Of a stretch of DNA of 25,828 nucleotides, positions 15,001 through 21,659 are shown in pieces. The position numbers were made by a program, and so were the translations under genes. Origin of the DNA: a virus; the IMG/VR virus record IMGVR_UViG_3300021131_000468, positions 1-25,828 of that record; one strand, 5' to 3'. The notes under the pieces were generated by a model. The model did not search any database and was not told where the DNA came from. It worked only from the letters and a program-made list of their open reading frames with translations. Positions within the stretch are counted from its first letter, which is position 1. Every line of letters starts with the position of its first letter.

Positions 15001-16142
15001 TGAATCAAAACCAAGTCAGTTCCTATCTTTCCAGTGAGCTGTATTCAATCGGTAACGAAGGTTCAAATATTTTAACCAAATACCGCAATGAAACTATTGA
15101 CACGCTTTTGAAAAATGGTCAAATTAACAAACAAAACATTAATTCTGGCGCGGCTCAACAATTAATTAATTACTACACTGCACGTAAAGTTTCTTTGTTT
15201 TTAGAAAACCCAAACAACAGAACCGATCTGCAGTCAGAAGCAAATTGGGCGACTACTTCTCTCTACGCGGCTAAGACATTAACCTCACTTGCCACACCGC
15301 TTTCTTCGGTCATTGCGTCAGACATACACGTACAAAAACAACTAGATGCTATTGCTTTAGAAAAAGACAAGAATGGCGATTTTAAGTTCCCTTCTTACAC
15401 TTTGCAAGTTGCAGAACTTCTACGTAGGTTCCCTACTGAATTGTTTAATACAGTTGCTCACACCAAAAGCCCATTTTCTACTTACTTAGAAACTATTGGA
15501 ACGGTTAAGTATGTTGAAAATCACCCACAACTTGTAAAAGAATTTCCATTTCTTTCTGCTTTTATGTCTAGTCAACAAGGTGCAGATGCAAAGTATGATC
15601 CTGTAGCATCACAGATTCTTGGTGAGTTTGCACTTCGACAAAAGGAAACCCCAACTGAATACACACAAGCAATGCGAGTTGCTGTAGGAAACTACATGTA
15701 TTACGACGTGATGCTTCCTGGCTTTCAAAAATTATATCCAGGTACATATCAAGACGGTTTAAGTTCCGCTGGTTATTACGCATGGACAGCAGCAGGGAAA
15801 TCATACGGTCAATCAATGAACAGCGCTTGGTTGTCAGAACACCTAGGTGGTAATACTTACACCGTTGCTGCTCAATCTTATACTGAATTGCAGTCTTTTA
15901 TGAAAAACCCAAGTCATGTTGCTACTTTGACTCCAGCACAAAAACAATACATTCCATTATTGTTAGATGCACGTTCAGCATGGGAAAAACAATATAAAGC
16001 AGCAGCAGGTAATACATCAGAGCAAAGTCGCTTACGTAAAAAATGGCGCGATAATTGTACTGCCGCAACAACGCTTCCTGGCTGGAAAGATGTTTCAACA
16101 ATTATTACAGGCGTATTTCGTCCACTACCCCCACCACAATAA
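9081..16142 (+). CDS. Giant virion protein with ART-like domain
   Basis: A 2353-aa protein between portal and scaffold. Residues about 920-1130 look like an ADP-ribosyltransferase domain of the polyvalent-protein type: YHGSS (925-929, His926), FGPGFYTT (950-957, Tyr955) followed by DNPEIARSYTG, and HEARIF (Glu1103), giving an H-Y-E order. Gly/Ala-rich amphipathic segments (about 112-135, 242-258) precede it, and long helical regions follow. The C-terminal third has TPYYFAKNQAMRRALRMAGD and a hydrophobic stretch near 1900-1960. Phage ART domains modify host proteins, usually after injection. Size and placement suggest an internal or ejection protein carrying an effector. T7-like RNA polymerase motifs of N4-type virion polymerase were sought and not seen. 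The base composition is AT-rich compared with portal and capsid genes. Virion location is inference. Confidence 0.8.
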   Translation: MPYGLGSATGANDYLSNVNNPNWYIDNLVKNNPTLKADPYLVTSLTQQFKDSTNPQQLAHSTLMAKYLHGTADQIGLSNLYPRPDTVNDAPAYRAPDKAWQRANSTGNWFSQLLQPVGNVLGSAIGGFVGAISTPEAGKQVGNFWRAAPSDIAGGLATNVAKLGITANRVVGGNLNAINAGKGGLPAWQWQDPLYLGQAIHQTLSDVGKLPFIADAYMTNLKSQINKNGIGTALAQQYGNLLSGYLVGGALGAAGGEGGTVLDAAAQAGETASAQDAQIIESLTQKLKTEGSLTPEEQAALEKTKQDLLTRDPNALHKSAYQNGINEFKTQYPTEHGILEQDLARGSITQQEYDQAIAKGISSESQPAFNAASEAINSEQAVTSAAQDAIQASKLNASRSTFNKVVELASYPITVPIAGIAKIIRALGSTPAQITYLLGALQAQNNPEDAYIWQLAEQGKVLNADGTTQDLGIEIANSLGIDGMWGTSVRDLVDVGLKWIVDDPIAAFSRIVKESRGVYGMTGVLNKWFSGTGIREVGDVERAYAQYSSVRRAVSWIATHGAAAINQRFGALFLGPKLIEKLAAAQTDSQVLAVLEEASQAINMVDRVTTMPSMSWYTLAKTGLTGEVGKEFSTIADALASPIMPTDKMIEAIEKETGVDITPHDVGYAAGGVAERAKILLSQRLRRQFSMKQMIIEGGRVTDRELVVGSVRSAEGIRKFLVNNFMSHDFANMVTDQLIRYGDDPVKWNNIYNNAMRISLYRRMLASTAHSDFGIFADVMGPEIDDKIYQYTGVTGGGTSLDEALVADPNTASDRTIDPETGKMHNSAVDDKQLGRRMLPNERNMRMLSREIAKVAQNVNKSGGDDLLRSAEKDFEVYRQLAHTANVEAETYLKNFVPEDRSEFATIEEKVTETLPTEIPKSEFYHGSSTEISGVLGDGIGEGRAAQNLFGPGFYTTDNPEIARSYTGKGAKGAEREGKLNKTVHGIRWTGETPPNLVDLEQAAPKEFRDSFNQYLNENNWPSNSELDTKYLEDFKQLLNDPTTTGSKIYSEFRSLLADAHLPMNDADEILQDIAYSMNEKGIDGLRYQGGKYAAKGNGILHEARIFFDTDKLSIESSTPANKTFEKTVTKNPPALDGYMAKSKEILDRANQMLKGDELKGMTKAERYATVVKYLDGELIKARDAYVTASKKFDELAMMKAESEKLYQIFGTTNVLPFLQHLRGEMLAVQDLGAEMKAAISSSYSSEENIAKQANYIASTATTKEAGEEYKRLFNEEWSTRSSRQVGEKLGIGKLNAAKAYELWAKNTGIKLKSLGDRGMRNNFDVAVDLMQGYLNGWFKLLTLASPAWAERVIVSEVMLNSLRIGGHNFTEAKLVQSIARHEAYLGKVAMGDVERKALRSAISNIILGFDTALIKTLSGKKFDDFLNFATNLYLETDSHMLGGVHSQGDLMAEDGFKHNVVNQVVGIEGKGAEAKIKTSNKVLGETYTKYMAGDSYAGAALYENITRASRGTIFKENARWYEEQIVKEGQRIFDGNPEFYMEQAKEDATKVLQDLGKKLTENNFKVQLKKSLDEKIRELGGRSFSNPSELARLRRESDYHMEGFISSQPAAWRADFRRDREASAKYPNESPHTGWAKTSTDHTMGLSTNINSASGVASVIHPEIIHQIASGDFWSQEQLAKWMREHWEKDDAPSAFPAHEYVGLMSAGNLNIVRKYSDWLHRALLGKMVNTASRDPLFVWEAWQQYQKLLPLVEKGYMTTGEAMAKCQSEALINMSKFVHNPMDKTIWEENMRVVTPYYFAKNQAMRRALRMAGDNFAAFEKYMKINLAVTDYVALAYNQSGIGSFTFPGSQVITGFTNGIVNSWLAAQGLPNYGAGQHMGLESSPASPDSIIITGQTPGIGGFLENVISMPFGPIVTIPAKYVYEQMQYRIPFIGDIIKWVIGPNSMQSSIASDLFPNSTLQNVYKGVYGHMNQNQVSSYLSSELYSIGNEGSNILTKYRNETIDTLLKNGQINKQNINSGAAQQLINYYTARKVSLFLENPNNRTDLQSEANWATTSLYAAKTLTSLATPLSSVIASDIHVQKQLDAIALEKDKNGDFKFPSYTLQVAELLRRFPTELFNTVAHTKSPFSTYLETIGTVKYVENHPQLVKEFPFLSAFMSSQQGADAKYDPVASQILGEFALRQKETPTEYTQAMRVAVGNYMYYDVMLPGFQKLYPGTYQDGLSSAGYYAWTAAGKSYGQSMNSAWLSEHLGGNTYTVAAQSYTELQSFMKNPSHVATLTPAQKQYIPLLLDARSAWEKQYKAAAGNTSEQSRLRKKWRDNCTAATTLPGWKDVSTIITGVFRPLPPPQ

Positions 16143-16151
16143 GGAATAATC

Positions 16152-16754
16152 ATGGCAGACAAACCATTAGCAGAAGAAGCTCAAAAGCCTGAAACAAAAT
16201 CAATGTCGGTTCCCGACATGAAACAACTGGCTCATGACTACGCCGTTCCCATGTCGGACGGCACTCTTAAGTCCATAGCTGAGGACATGACACCAGCCAA
16301 GGCCAGCGCATTTGAGGATTATCTTAAGACAACAGCCAAGGGTCTTTATCCTACGCTTGCTCCGCAAATTGATGCTGGCATCAAGACCGCTTACCTACTT
16401 GACCCATACCGTCAGGTTGCTAAGCAGATGTTGGGTGAGGATCAAGAACCTAACTTTATGACTGACCCTAAATCTTCAGCCGCTCTTAGCGGTGGTCGTG
16501 ACCCTAAAACTGGACGCCCAGTTCCAATGAGCCTTGACGAATGGAAAGGACACATTCAGTCTCACCCAGGTTTTGGTTGGGATAAGACCCCAGCCGCACA
16601 GGAAAAGGTTGCTTCACTTATTCAAGGAATTCAACAAGAGATGGCCGGTGGTCAACAAGCACAAGCAGCCGCTCCATCACAACAGCCAATGCCTTCTCCA
16701 GCACAAGCTGAACCAAGCATGGCTGCACCTATGCCACAAGGGGGCGCACAGTAA
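16152..16754 (+). CDS. Probable virion protein, unknown (200 aa)
   Basis: Soluble helical protein. The N-terminus is acidic and polar; the middle has helix MKQLAHDYAVPMSD and DPYRQVAKQML (about 84-94). A section with DEWKGHIQSHPGFGWDKT (128-145) recalls the 'W...i...p..gw..T..A' repeats seen in internal virion proteins of related phages. The tail (165-200) is Gln/Ala/Pro/Met low complexity. AAGGA precedes the ATG, 9 bp after the giant gene's stop; its own stop overlaps the next start (TAATG). Expression with the giant gene and the 531-aa gene suggests one assembly. No enzymatic motif seen. Confidence 0.7.
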   Translation: MADKPLAEEAQKPETKSMSVPDMKQLAHDYAVPMSDGTLKSIAEDMTPAKASAFEDYLKTTAKGLYPTLAPQIDAGIKTAYLLDPYRQVAKQMLGEDQEPNFMTDPKSSAALSGGRDPKTGRPVPMSLDEWKGHIQSHPGFGWDKTPAAQEKVASLIQGIQQEMAGGQQAQAAAPSQQPMPSPAQAEPSMAAPMPQGGAQ

Positions 16755-18349
16755 TGGCAACGTATACTGCAACATATTATGATTCCACCGCTAAAAAAAC
16801 AGTAACCGTTACAGGTTCTACTCAAGCTGCGGCTAATGCTGCTGCGGCGGCTGGCGCAAAAAAATCTGCTGCACCAGTAACTACAACTACAATTCCTAAT
16901 CCTTTTGGTGGCGGTGGTGCTGGTCAGCAACAATCTATTATTTACCCTGCTGGTCCAGCAGGTATTAAATCAATAACTTCTGCGCTTGTTAAAAGTGGAG
17001 CCGATGCTGTCGCCGCCGCTACATTAGCAAAGCAACTTGCTGGTACACCAATTTTGCCTTCTTCTGCGTATCTAGATTCTAAAGGAAACATTACCAGTTC
17101 TGGATTAGATGCCATTACAAATCAAATTCTTTTTCAAGGTGGCCCTGCTCTTTTTGAAGCAGTGTTTGGAAACGTACCTGGCTTTAATGCTAATGAATAC
17201 ATAACCAGTGGTACAAAAATTCAAGGTTCTTTGAATTCTGGACTTATCAAGGCACTTAATTATGCAGGTAGTAAAACTGGTGGTGATTTATCTAAATTGC
17301 CTCCAGGCGTTGATTACGGCCCTGGTCTTACCGCCGCTCAACAAGCCAGTCGAGACACAATAACTGAAGCAGTCACCATTGCTGGTCAGATGACTACACA
17401 GATTGCCAATGCTACGGCTTCAGCAAATTTAAAAAACAGTTCTTATCAAACACTTGACCAATGGCTTCAAAGTGTTGATCTTGGAGCTATTACACCAGAA
17501 GTTTACAAATGGACAATGCAAGACAACATTACTAACCCTAAAGAGTTAATGAACATGGTTCGTTCAACACCTCAATACAAAAGCACGTTTGCTGGTCTTA
17601 TTGCTCAACAGGCAGAAGCGGCCAAGAACGGTACGAAACCACTTACTGAATCAACGTACCTTACTTTGGTAAATTCTTATCAGGCAACTGCTCAGGCTGC
17701 TGGGCTTCCTGCTGGGTTCCTTACTACCCCAGACCCTAAAACAAAAAAGACTCCTATTGAGAACCTTGTCGCAGGTAACGTATCTGCTTCTGAGTTTAGT
17801 CAACGCATTGCTATGGGGTATCAAGCGGTAAATGCGTTGCCTCAAAGTGTTCAACAACAGTTTATGCAACAACACAATATTGGAACTGGTGGCCTTGTCG
17901 CATATTTCCTTAATCCAACCGCTGCTGCTCCAGTTCTTGAACGCCAAGCACTTGCAGCCAACTTACAGAACACAGCCCGAACTGCTGGACTTCAAGACTT
18001 CTCCTCTAACCAGGCTTCACAATTAGGTGAAATGGTTAGGGTTGCTGGAATGACGGGTGGCGCTTCTGACCCTTACAGCCAATTTACCCTAGGCAAAGCA
18101 CAGACAGCGCTTCAAACGGCCTCTAAGGACGTTAATTTGACCAAGGCGCTCCCTGGAGCCACTGCACCTACCGTGGACACCAATACTTTGATTGGAAGCC
18201 AAATAGCCGGTTTTGGAGGCACTACACAGCCAGTAGCCCAAAGACAGGTACAGTTGGCCGAAGAAGCCAAGGCCGCTCCCTTTGAAAAGGGTGGTGGATA
18301 TGCCGAAACTGCTAAGGGTGTTACGGGTCTTGGTTCTGCACGTACATAA
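16754..18349 (+). CDS. Probable internal virion protein (531 aa)
   Basis: Not recognised by function. The N-terminus (1-60) is Ala/Thr/Gly low complexity (TQAAANAAAAAGAKK, PFGGGGAG). From about 75 to 460 it is predominantly helical and Ala/Gln-rich, with KELMNMVRSTPQYKSTFAGL (about 257-276) and LTESTYLTLVNSYQ as the most distinctive motifs. This phrase style (helix, S-T-P-x-Y, then a long helix with Gln/Ala) occurs in internal or ejection-type proteins. No transmembrane helix or catalytic motif. It shares the AT-rich codon use of the giant upstream gene, turning more GC-rich toward its end. It is last before the scaffold leader and could be injected or be a portal-proximal core protein. Confidence 0.7.
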   Translation: MATYTATYYDSTAKKTVTVTGSTQAAANAAAAAGAKKSAAPVTTTTIPNPFGGGGAGQQQSIIYPAGPAGIKSITSALVKSGADAVAAATLAKQLAGTPILPSSAYLDSKGNITSSGLDAITNQILFQGGPALFEAVFGNVPGFNANEYITSGTKIQGSLNSGLIKALNYAGSKTGGDLSKLPPGVDYGPGLTAAQQASRDTITEAVTIAGQMTTQIANATASANLKNSSYQTLDQWLQSVDLGAITPEVYKWTMQDNITNPKELMNMVRSTPQYKSTFAGLIAQQAEAAKNGTKPLTESTYLTLVNSYQATAQAAGLPAGFLTTPDPKTKKTPIENLVAGNVSASEFSQRIAMGYQAVNALPQSVQQQFMQQHNIGTGGLVAYFLNPTAAAPVLERQALAANLQNTARTAGLQDFSSNQASQLGEMVRVAGMTGGASDPYSQFTLGKAQTALQTASKDVNLTKALPGATAPTVDTNTLIGSQIAGFGGTTQPVAQRQVQLAEEAKAAPFEKGGGYAETAKGVTGLGSART

Positions 18350-18351
18350 TG

Positions 18352-18360
18352 TGCTACAAT
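18352..18360 (+). promoter_or_regulatory. Extended -10 promoter before capsid genes
   Basis: TG-C-TACAAT (TACAAT at 18355-18360), an extended -10, lies just after the 531-aa gene's stop. No good -35 is present. It would give a leader of about 145 nt before scaffold. A second -10-like TATAGT lies at 18441-18446. Confidence 0.5.
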
Positions 18361-18510
18361 TACGTTAGGTGTTTGGCCCCATTGATCGTGGGCGAGCTGG
18401 ACAACTAAACCGCTTGGTGGGGAGCACGTCCCCAAGTGCGTATAGTGCAAACAAATTTATCCGTTTTATTTACCTCTGAATAAAGCGCGTACCTAGAAGG
18501 AGCGATCAAC
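18361..18510 (+). promoter_or_regulatory. Structured leader of scaffold/capsid operon
   Basis: A 150-bp gene-free leader. It contains TGGGGA-GCACG-TCCCCA (18418-18434), a 6-bp stem with a 5-nt loop, with an alternative outer pairing CTTGG/CCAAG. There is also a weaker CCCA/TGGG hairpin near 18377-18391. No T-run follows, so it is not a terminator. It may stabilise the abundant capsid mRNA. A strong AGAAGGAG ribosome-binding site (18495-18502) sets the scaffold start. Confidence 0.45.
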
Positions 18511-19002
18511 ATGTCCGAATTCGACAACGAACTTGACGAGCAAGAAATCAACAGTCAGCCACTAGACCCTAACATTAGGCGTCAGTTGCGTGAAGGTGAC
18601 AAAGCCCGTAAGGAACTTGAAGCAGCAAAGGCAGAACTGGAAAAGCAAAAGCTTGAATTCCAATTCACCAAGGCTGGAATCCCAGAGACAGGTGCAGGTG
18701 CATTACTTCGTAAGGCATACGATGGAGAAGCGTCAGTAGACGCAATCCGGAAGATGGCTGAAGAATACGGCATCCTTTCATCTAATCAGGAAACCACCGA
18801 AGCCGCTGCTAACGATCCGGAACTTGAGGCTTTACGTCGTGCCCAAGGCGCGACTATTGGTACGTCAGGCGTAGGACCAGACTTAGGTCAGGAATTTCTA
18901 GCCCGTATTCAAGAGGCATCAAGTCCCGAAGAAGCCATGAAGATCGTACAAGAACAACAGTTTGAAAAACTGGGTGTTTGGACTTCTAGGAACGTGCGTT
19001 AA
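18511..19002 (+). CDS. Capsid scaffolding protein (163 aa)
   Basis: Internal scaffold for procapsid assembly, recognised by build and position directly before the MCP. It has an acidic N-terminus (SEFDNELDEQEI), a coiled coil at about residues 23-53 (RQLREGDKARKELEAAKAEL...), then the 'FTKAGIP-TGAG-LLRKAYDGEASVDAIRKMAEEYGIL' arrangement (about 53-90) that is typical of actinophage scaffolds, and a helical, basic-ended C-terminus (EKLGVWTSRNVR) that would contact the MCP. No protease motif is present. Strong ribosome-binding site 8 nt upstream. Confidence 0.85.
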   Translation: MSEFDNELDEQEINSQPLDPNIRRQLREGDKARKELEAAKAELEKQKLEFQFTKAGIPETGAGALLRKAYDGEASVDAIRKMAEEYGILSSNQETTEAAANDPELEALRRAQGATIGTSGVGPDLGQEFLARIQEASSPEEAMKIVQEQQFEKLGVWTSRNVR

Positions 19003-19034
19003 TCAAAACACACTAACTAGAAAAGGAGTTTGAA

Positions 19035-20105
19035 ATGGCTATTGATGGCTACTCAGACAACCCAACGGGACAGTCAACCCTTGACTTCTCGAAGGCCGCT
19101 TATGACCGTATGGCGTACTTCGCTCTACGTCCAGAGCTTTACTTTGACGCTGTAGCAGACGTTCAGCCTACTGCACAGTCAATGCCAGGTGCTTCGGTAC
19201 AGTTCACAATCGTGAACGACCTGCCGATTTCAACCACGGCACTTACAGAAACAACAGACATCACAACCGTAGCAATGTCAGACTCAACCGTTGCGTTGAC
19301 TCTTGCTGAATACGGTAACGGTGTTCTTACCACTGCCAAGTTGCGCGGAACATCATTCGTGGACATTGACCCAATTGTTGCCAACGTAGTTGGATACAAC
19401 GCTGGTGTTTCAATCGACACGATTGCTCGTGCTGCTTTGGACGTTGGAACAAACGTACAGTACGCATCAGGACTCGGAGCAACAACACTCCAGACTTCTG
19501 TAACTACTCGTGCCGGTGTAGCAGCAGCAAACACATTGTCATCACTTGACATCCGTGTTGCTCGTGCTCGTCTCCGTGCTCAGAACGTTCCAACATTCGG
19601 CGGTATGTACGTTGGTTACATCCACCCAGACCTCGTTGCAGACCTTCAGGGCGAATCTATCTCAGGTTCAAACGTACAGGGATGGCGTGCACCACACGTC
19701 TACGCACAGCCAGGTGAAATCTGGAACGGTGAGCTCGGTGCTTACGAAGGTGTTCGTTGGATCGAAACTCCACGTGCTCCTGTATTCCAGGGTGCTGGTG
19801 CATCTTCAACAAACGTTTACGGAACTCTCATCGTTGGTCGCCAGGCTCTTGCCAAGGCTCACTCATACGTTGACGGTAACGGAGCGTTCCCACACGTTGT
19901 ACCTGGTCCAGTAACTGACCGTCTACGCCGTTTCGTCCCAATGGGATGGTACTGGCTTGGTGCTTACGGAATCTTCCGTCAGGCTTCAGTTATCCGTATT
20001 GAGTCAAGTTCACTTCTAGGCGCTGACATCAGCACTACACCTGGAACTGGAACTGCTTACGAACCAGCAGTAGACCTCGGTGAGTCCGGCTCACCACTGG
20101 CTTAG
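19035..20105 (+). CDS. Major capsid protein, HK97-fold type (356 aa)
   Basis: Shell subunit. Position after scaffold, size and a beta-rich, Ala/Thr/Val-rich composition all fit. The stretch FGGMYVGYIHPDLVADLQ (about 191-208) followed by YEGVRWIETPRAPVF (238-252) and YGTLIVGRQALA (262-273) is the pattern of the phage coat proteins grouped with N4 gp56, of HK97 fold. It ends MGWYWLGAYGIFRQASVIRI, a typical closing strand. AAAAGGAG lies 6 nt upstream of the ATG. Codons are GC-rich and regular (for example Lys as AAG), as expected of a highly expressed gene. No cleaved prodomain is evident. Confidence 0.9.
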   Translation: MAIDGYSDNPTGQSTLDFSKAAYDRMAYFALRPELYFDAVADVQPTAQSMPGASVQFTIVNDLPISTTALTETTDITTVAMSDSTVALTLAEYGNGVLTTAKLRGTSFVDIDPIVANVVGYNAGVSIDTIARAALDVGTNVQYASGLGATTLQTSVTTRAGVAAANTLSSLDIRVARARLRAQNVPTFGGMYVGYIHPDLVADLQGESISGSNVQGWRAPHVYAQPGEIWNGELGAYEGVRWIETPRAPVFQGAGASSTNVYGTLIVGRQALAKAHSYVDGNGAFPHVVPGPVTDRLRRFVPMGWYWLGAYGIFRQASVIRIESSSLLGADISTTPGTGTAYEPAVDLGESGSPLA

Positions 20106-20138
20106 TCCAGTTAACTAGGTAATTGAGAGGAACGAGAG

Positions 20139-20294
20139 TTGCCGTGGCCAAGGGCTTGTAAGAACTGCGGAAGCAGGGACGTACAAGCAGGAATAGATGA
20201 GATTTATTGTCTCATCTGTGGAAGGCTTACCGACAAGGACGGCAACCTCGTTTCTCTCAAGGACCAACACACTAGCGAGGAAAAACTCTCATGA
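20139..20294 (+). CDS. Zinc-ribbon protein after MCP (51 aa)
   Basis: Starts at TTG 20139 behind GAGAGGA (20124-20130) and encodes CKNC (7-10) and CLIC (24-27), two Cys pairs spaced as in a small zinc ribbon, then a polar C-terminus (KDQHTSEEKLS). The GTG five bases downstream is in another frame that stops at once, so TTG is the best start. Small CxxC-CxxC proteins next to the capsid gene recur in actinophages; a role in head completion or regulation is unknown. Its stop overlaps the next ATG (ATGA). Confidence 0.7.
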   Translation: MPWPRACKNCGSRDVQAGIDEIYCLICGRLTDKDGNLVSLKDQHTSEEKLS

Positions 20295-20470
20295 CAGTAC
20301 CTACAGGACTTGGCTTGGTACGCGGCGTAGAATCCGCAGACCCAGCAGGAACACCCCTACCAAACCGCGCAGTACGCGCAGCTCGTAACGACGCTACAGC
20401 AATTAACGGCGAAACATCAGACCCTTGCTACTGTGGCCAGTGCGACATGACAGATGCGAGATTTGAATAA
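20291..20470 (+). CDS. Small Cys-containing protein (59 aa)
   Basis: Frame from the ATG at 20291, overlapping the zinc-ribbon stop as ATGA and ending in TAATG with the next gene. It has a Gly/Pro/Ala/Arg-rich N-terminal half (TGLGLVRGVESADPAGTPLP) and ends with CYCGQC (46-51), a three-cysteine cluster. Unknown function. The tight overlaps on both sides and purposeful spacing argue that it is real despite its length. Confidence 0.65.
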   Translation: MTVPTGLGLVRGVESADPAGTPLPNRAVRAARNDATAINGETSDPCYCGQCDMTDARFE

Positions 20471-20748
20471 TGGCTGGTTACATTAGTCCACAATCACAAG
20501 CACAAATTACTACTTTTGCTCGTGGTGCAGAAAATCACGCTGGTTCAACACCAAATACTCCAAATCAACATGGAGTTTCGCCAGCACCTAACGCAGGACC
20601 CACAACTCAAAAGCATGTTGCTTCTCCAAGTAGTTCACCTGGCTCTGACCTTTGGCACCCTGTTGCAGGAGGTAACTTAAATGAAGTTGGACGAGTTAAC
20701 GAAGCAACAGATCGTGCTCGTGGCGTTGACCCTAACAAATACCACTAA
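20470..20748 (+). CDS. Ser/Pro/Asn-rich small protein (92 aa)
   Basis: No recognised domain. Low-complexity polar composition (NAGPTTQKHVASPSSSPGSD), no cysteine and no membrane helix, ending GVDPNKYH. It lies between MCP and the head-completion-like proteins in a run of overlapping genes (TAATG upstream; 12-bp gap with AAAGGAAA to the next ATG). Probably a virion decoration or structural linker, inferred from context only. Confidence 0.65.
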   Translation: MAGYISPQSQAQITTFARGAENHAGSTPNTPNQHGVSPAPNAGPTTQKHVASPSSSPGSDLWHPVAGGNLNEVGRVNEATDRARGVDPNKYH

Positions 20749-20760
20749 TAAAGGAAAATA

Positions 20761-21018
20761 ATGGAATCACGCGCATCATTCCCAACAGTATCGGCTGAGT
20801 TCCTTCGTGGAACCACAGCCAACACTATTGACACAGGATACATCCCAACACCTGTAACTTCTACTGAGACAAGTGGACCTGCTAACCGTGGCGTTGAAAC
20901 AAACACCGCTCGTGGCGTTAAGGGCACACCAATCATCGGTGGCATTACAAAGTTGGAGTACGGCTCAAACGCTGACGCTCCAGAAGTAGTTGGCTACAAG
21001 ACATACGGAGACATGTAA
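20761..21018 (+). CDS. Small probable structural protein (85 aa)
   Basis: ATG preceded by AAAGGAAAATA. Thr/Gly/Val-rich beta-type sequence with an N-terminal SFPTVSAEFLRGTTANTID and the closing motif GITKLEYGSNADAPEVVGYK. No catalytic residues, no membrane segments. It overlaps the next gene by TAATG. The position between capsid and fibre suggests a head-completion or decoration protein; not identified. Confidence 0.65.
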   Translation: MESRASFPTVSAEFLRGTTANTIDTGYIPTPVTSTETSGPANRGVETNTARGVKGTPIIGGITKLEYGSNADAPEVVGYKTYGDM

Positions 21019-21266
21019 TGCCTAGTCGTTTTAGCGAAGAATTTAGCACTGACGTAAAGAAAAGCGCAATAGTTACGCCTATTGACTTTCGTGCAGCAAC
21101 ACTTCTTGAGGAAAGCCTTGACGGTGGTTACACTCGTGTAACTAAGCCAGTTGGTCAACCTACTTCAGCTCCGGCTGAGAACCAGACAACTGGTGGCGCT
21201 CGTATGGGTGATGCTATTGATGCTGCTCGCATTGGTGCTCTCGGACGTAAGAACCAGATTAAGTAG
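21018..21266 (+). CDS. Small hypothetical structural-block protein (82 aa)
   Basis: Soluble protein with a basic/acidic N-terminal segment (MPSRFSEEFSTDVKKSAIV), a central TRVTKPVGQPTSAPAENQTT linker and an Ala/Arg-rich end (GDAIDAARIGALGRKNQIK). No family recognised. Starts by TAATG overlap with the preceding gene; the following gene begins 7 bp later. Position in the head-assembly block is its only functional clue. Confidence 0.65.
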   Translation: MPSRFSEEFSTDVKKSAIVTPIDFRAATLLEESLDGGYTRVTKPVGQPTSAPAENQTTGGARMGDAIDAARIGALGRKNQIK

Positions 21267-21272
21267 GCTTTC

Positions 21273-21659
21273 ATGCCTACTTTTACACCACCAAAGGTAA
21301 AGGACAACCCACCGATCCTGCCCGACTCAAAGGGCTTGGAGCGTAGGTTATGGCGTTACTTCCCTAACAGGCCACGTTACGTCTTAGTCTTTAAGTTATC
21401 GGACGGTACGTTCGTTCAGGACACGGCTACGCCGGAGAACTCCAACACGAACATTCCGTACCCATACAACCCGTGGAACCCAGAAGCACCATACTCCACG
21501 TCGTACTTTGTCAACTACGAAGTCAACCCACCTGTGCCTACATCTGTTACAGTAAGCCAGAACCCTTATGTGGTTAAAGTGTATATGAACGTATGTCAAG
21601 TTACTACGGCAGAAGCTACGGCATTGACTAACGCAGGATACGGAGCCTTGATTTCATGA
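21273..21659 (+). CDS. Actinophage-type structural-block protein (128 aa)
   Basis: The aromatic/proline-rich core LERRLWRYFPNRPRYVLVFK (about 23-42) and the ending VCQVTTAEATALTNAGYGAL (107-126) match the familiar arrangement '(R)YxPxRPRxxxV(Y/F)xLxDGxx...V...TxxEAxxLTxAGYG' of a small protein seen next to structural genes in many actinobacteriophages. Function unknown. This is one of the better clues to an actinobacterial host. The ATG is 7 bp after the upstream stop; its stop overlaps the next start as ATGA. No membrane segments. Confidence 0.75.
   Translation: MPTFTPPKVKDNPPILPDSKGLERRLWRYFPNRPRYVLVFKLSDGTFVQDTATPENSNTNIPYPYNPWNPEAPYSTSYFVNYEVNPPVPTSVTVSQNPYVVKVYMNVCQVTTAEATALTNAGYGALIS

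Noticed and set aside
9081-16142. N4-type virion RNA polymerase for the giant protein
   Set aside because: No T7-like polymerase motifs could be found by reading the protein; the ART-like domain is the only recognisable module.
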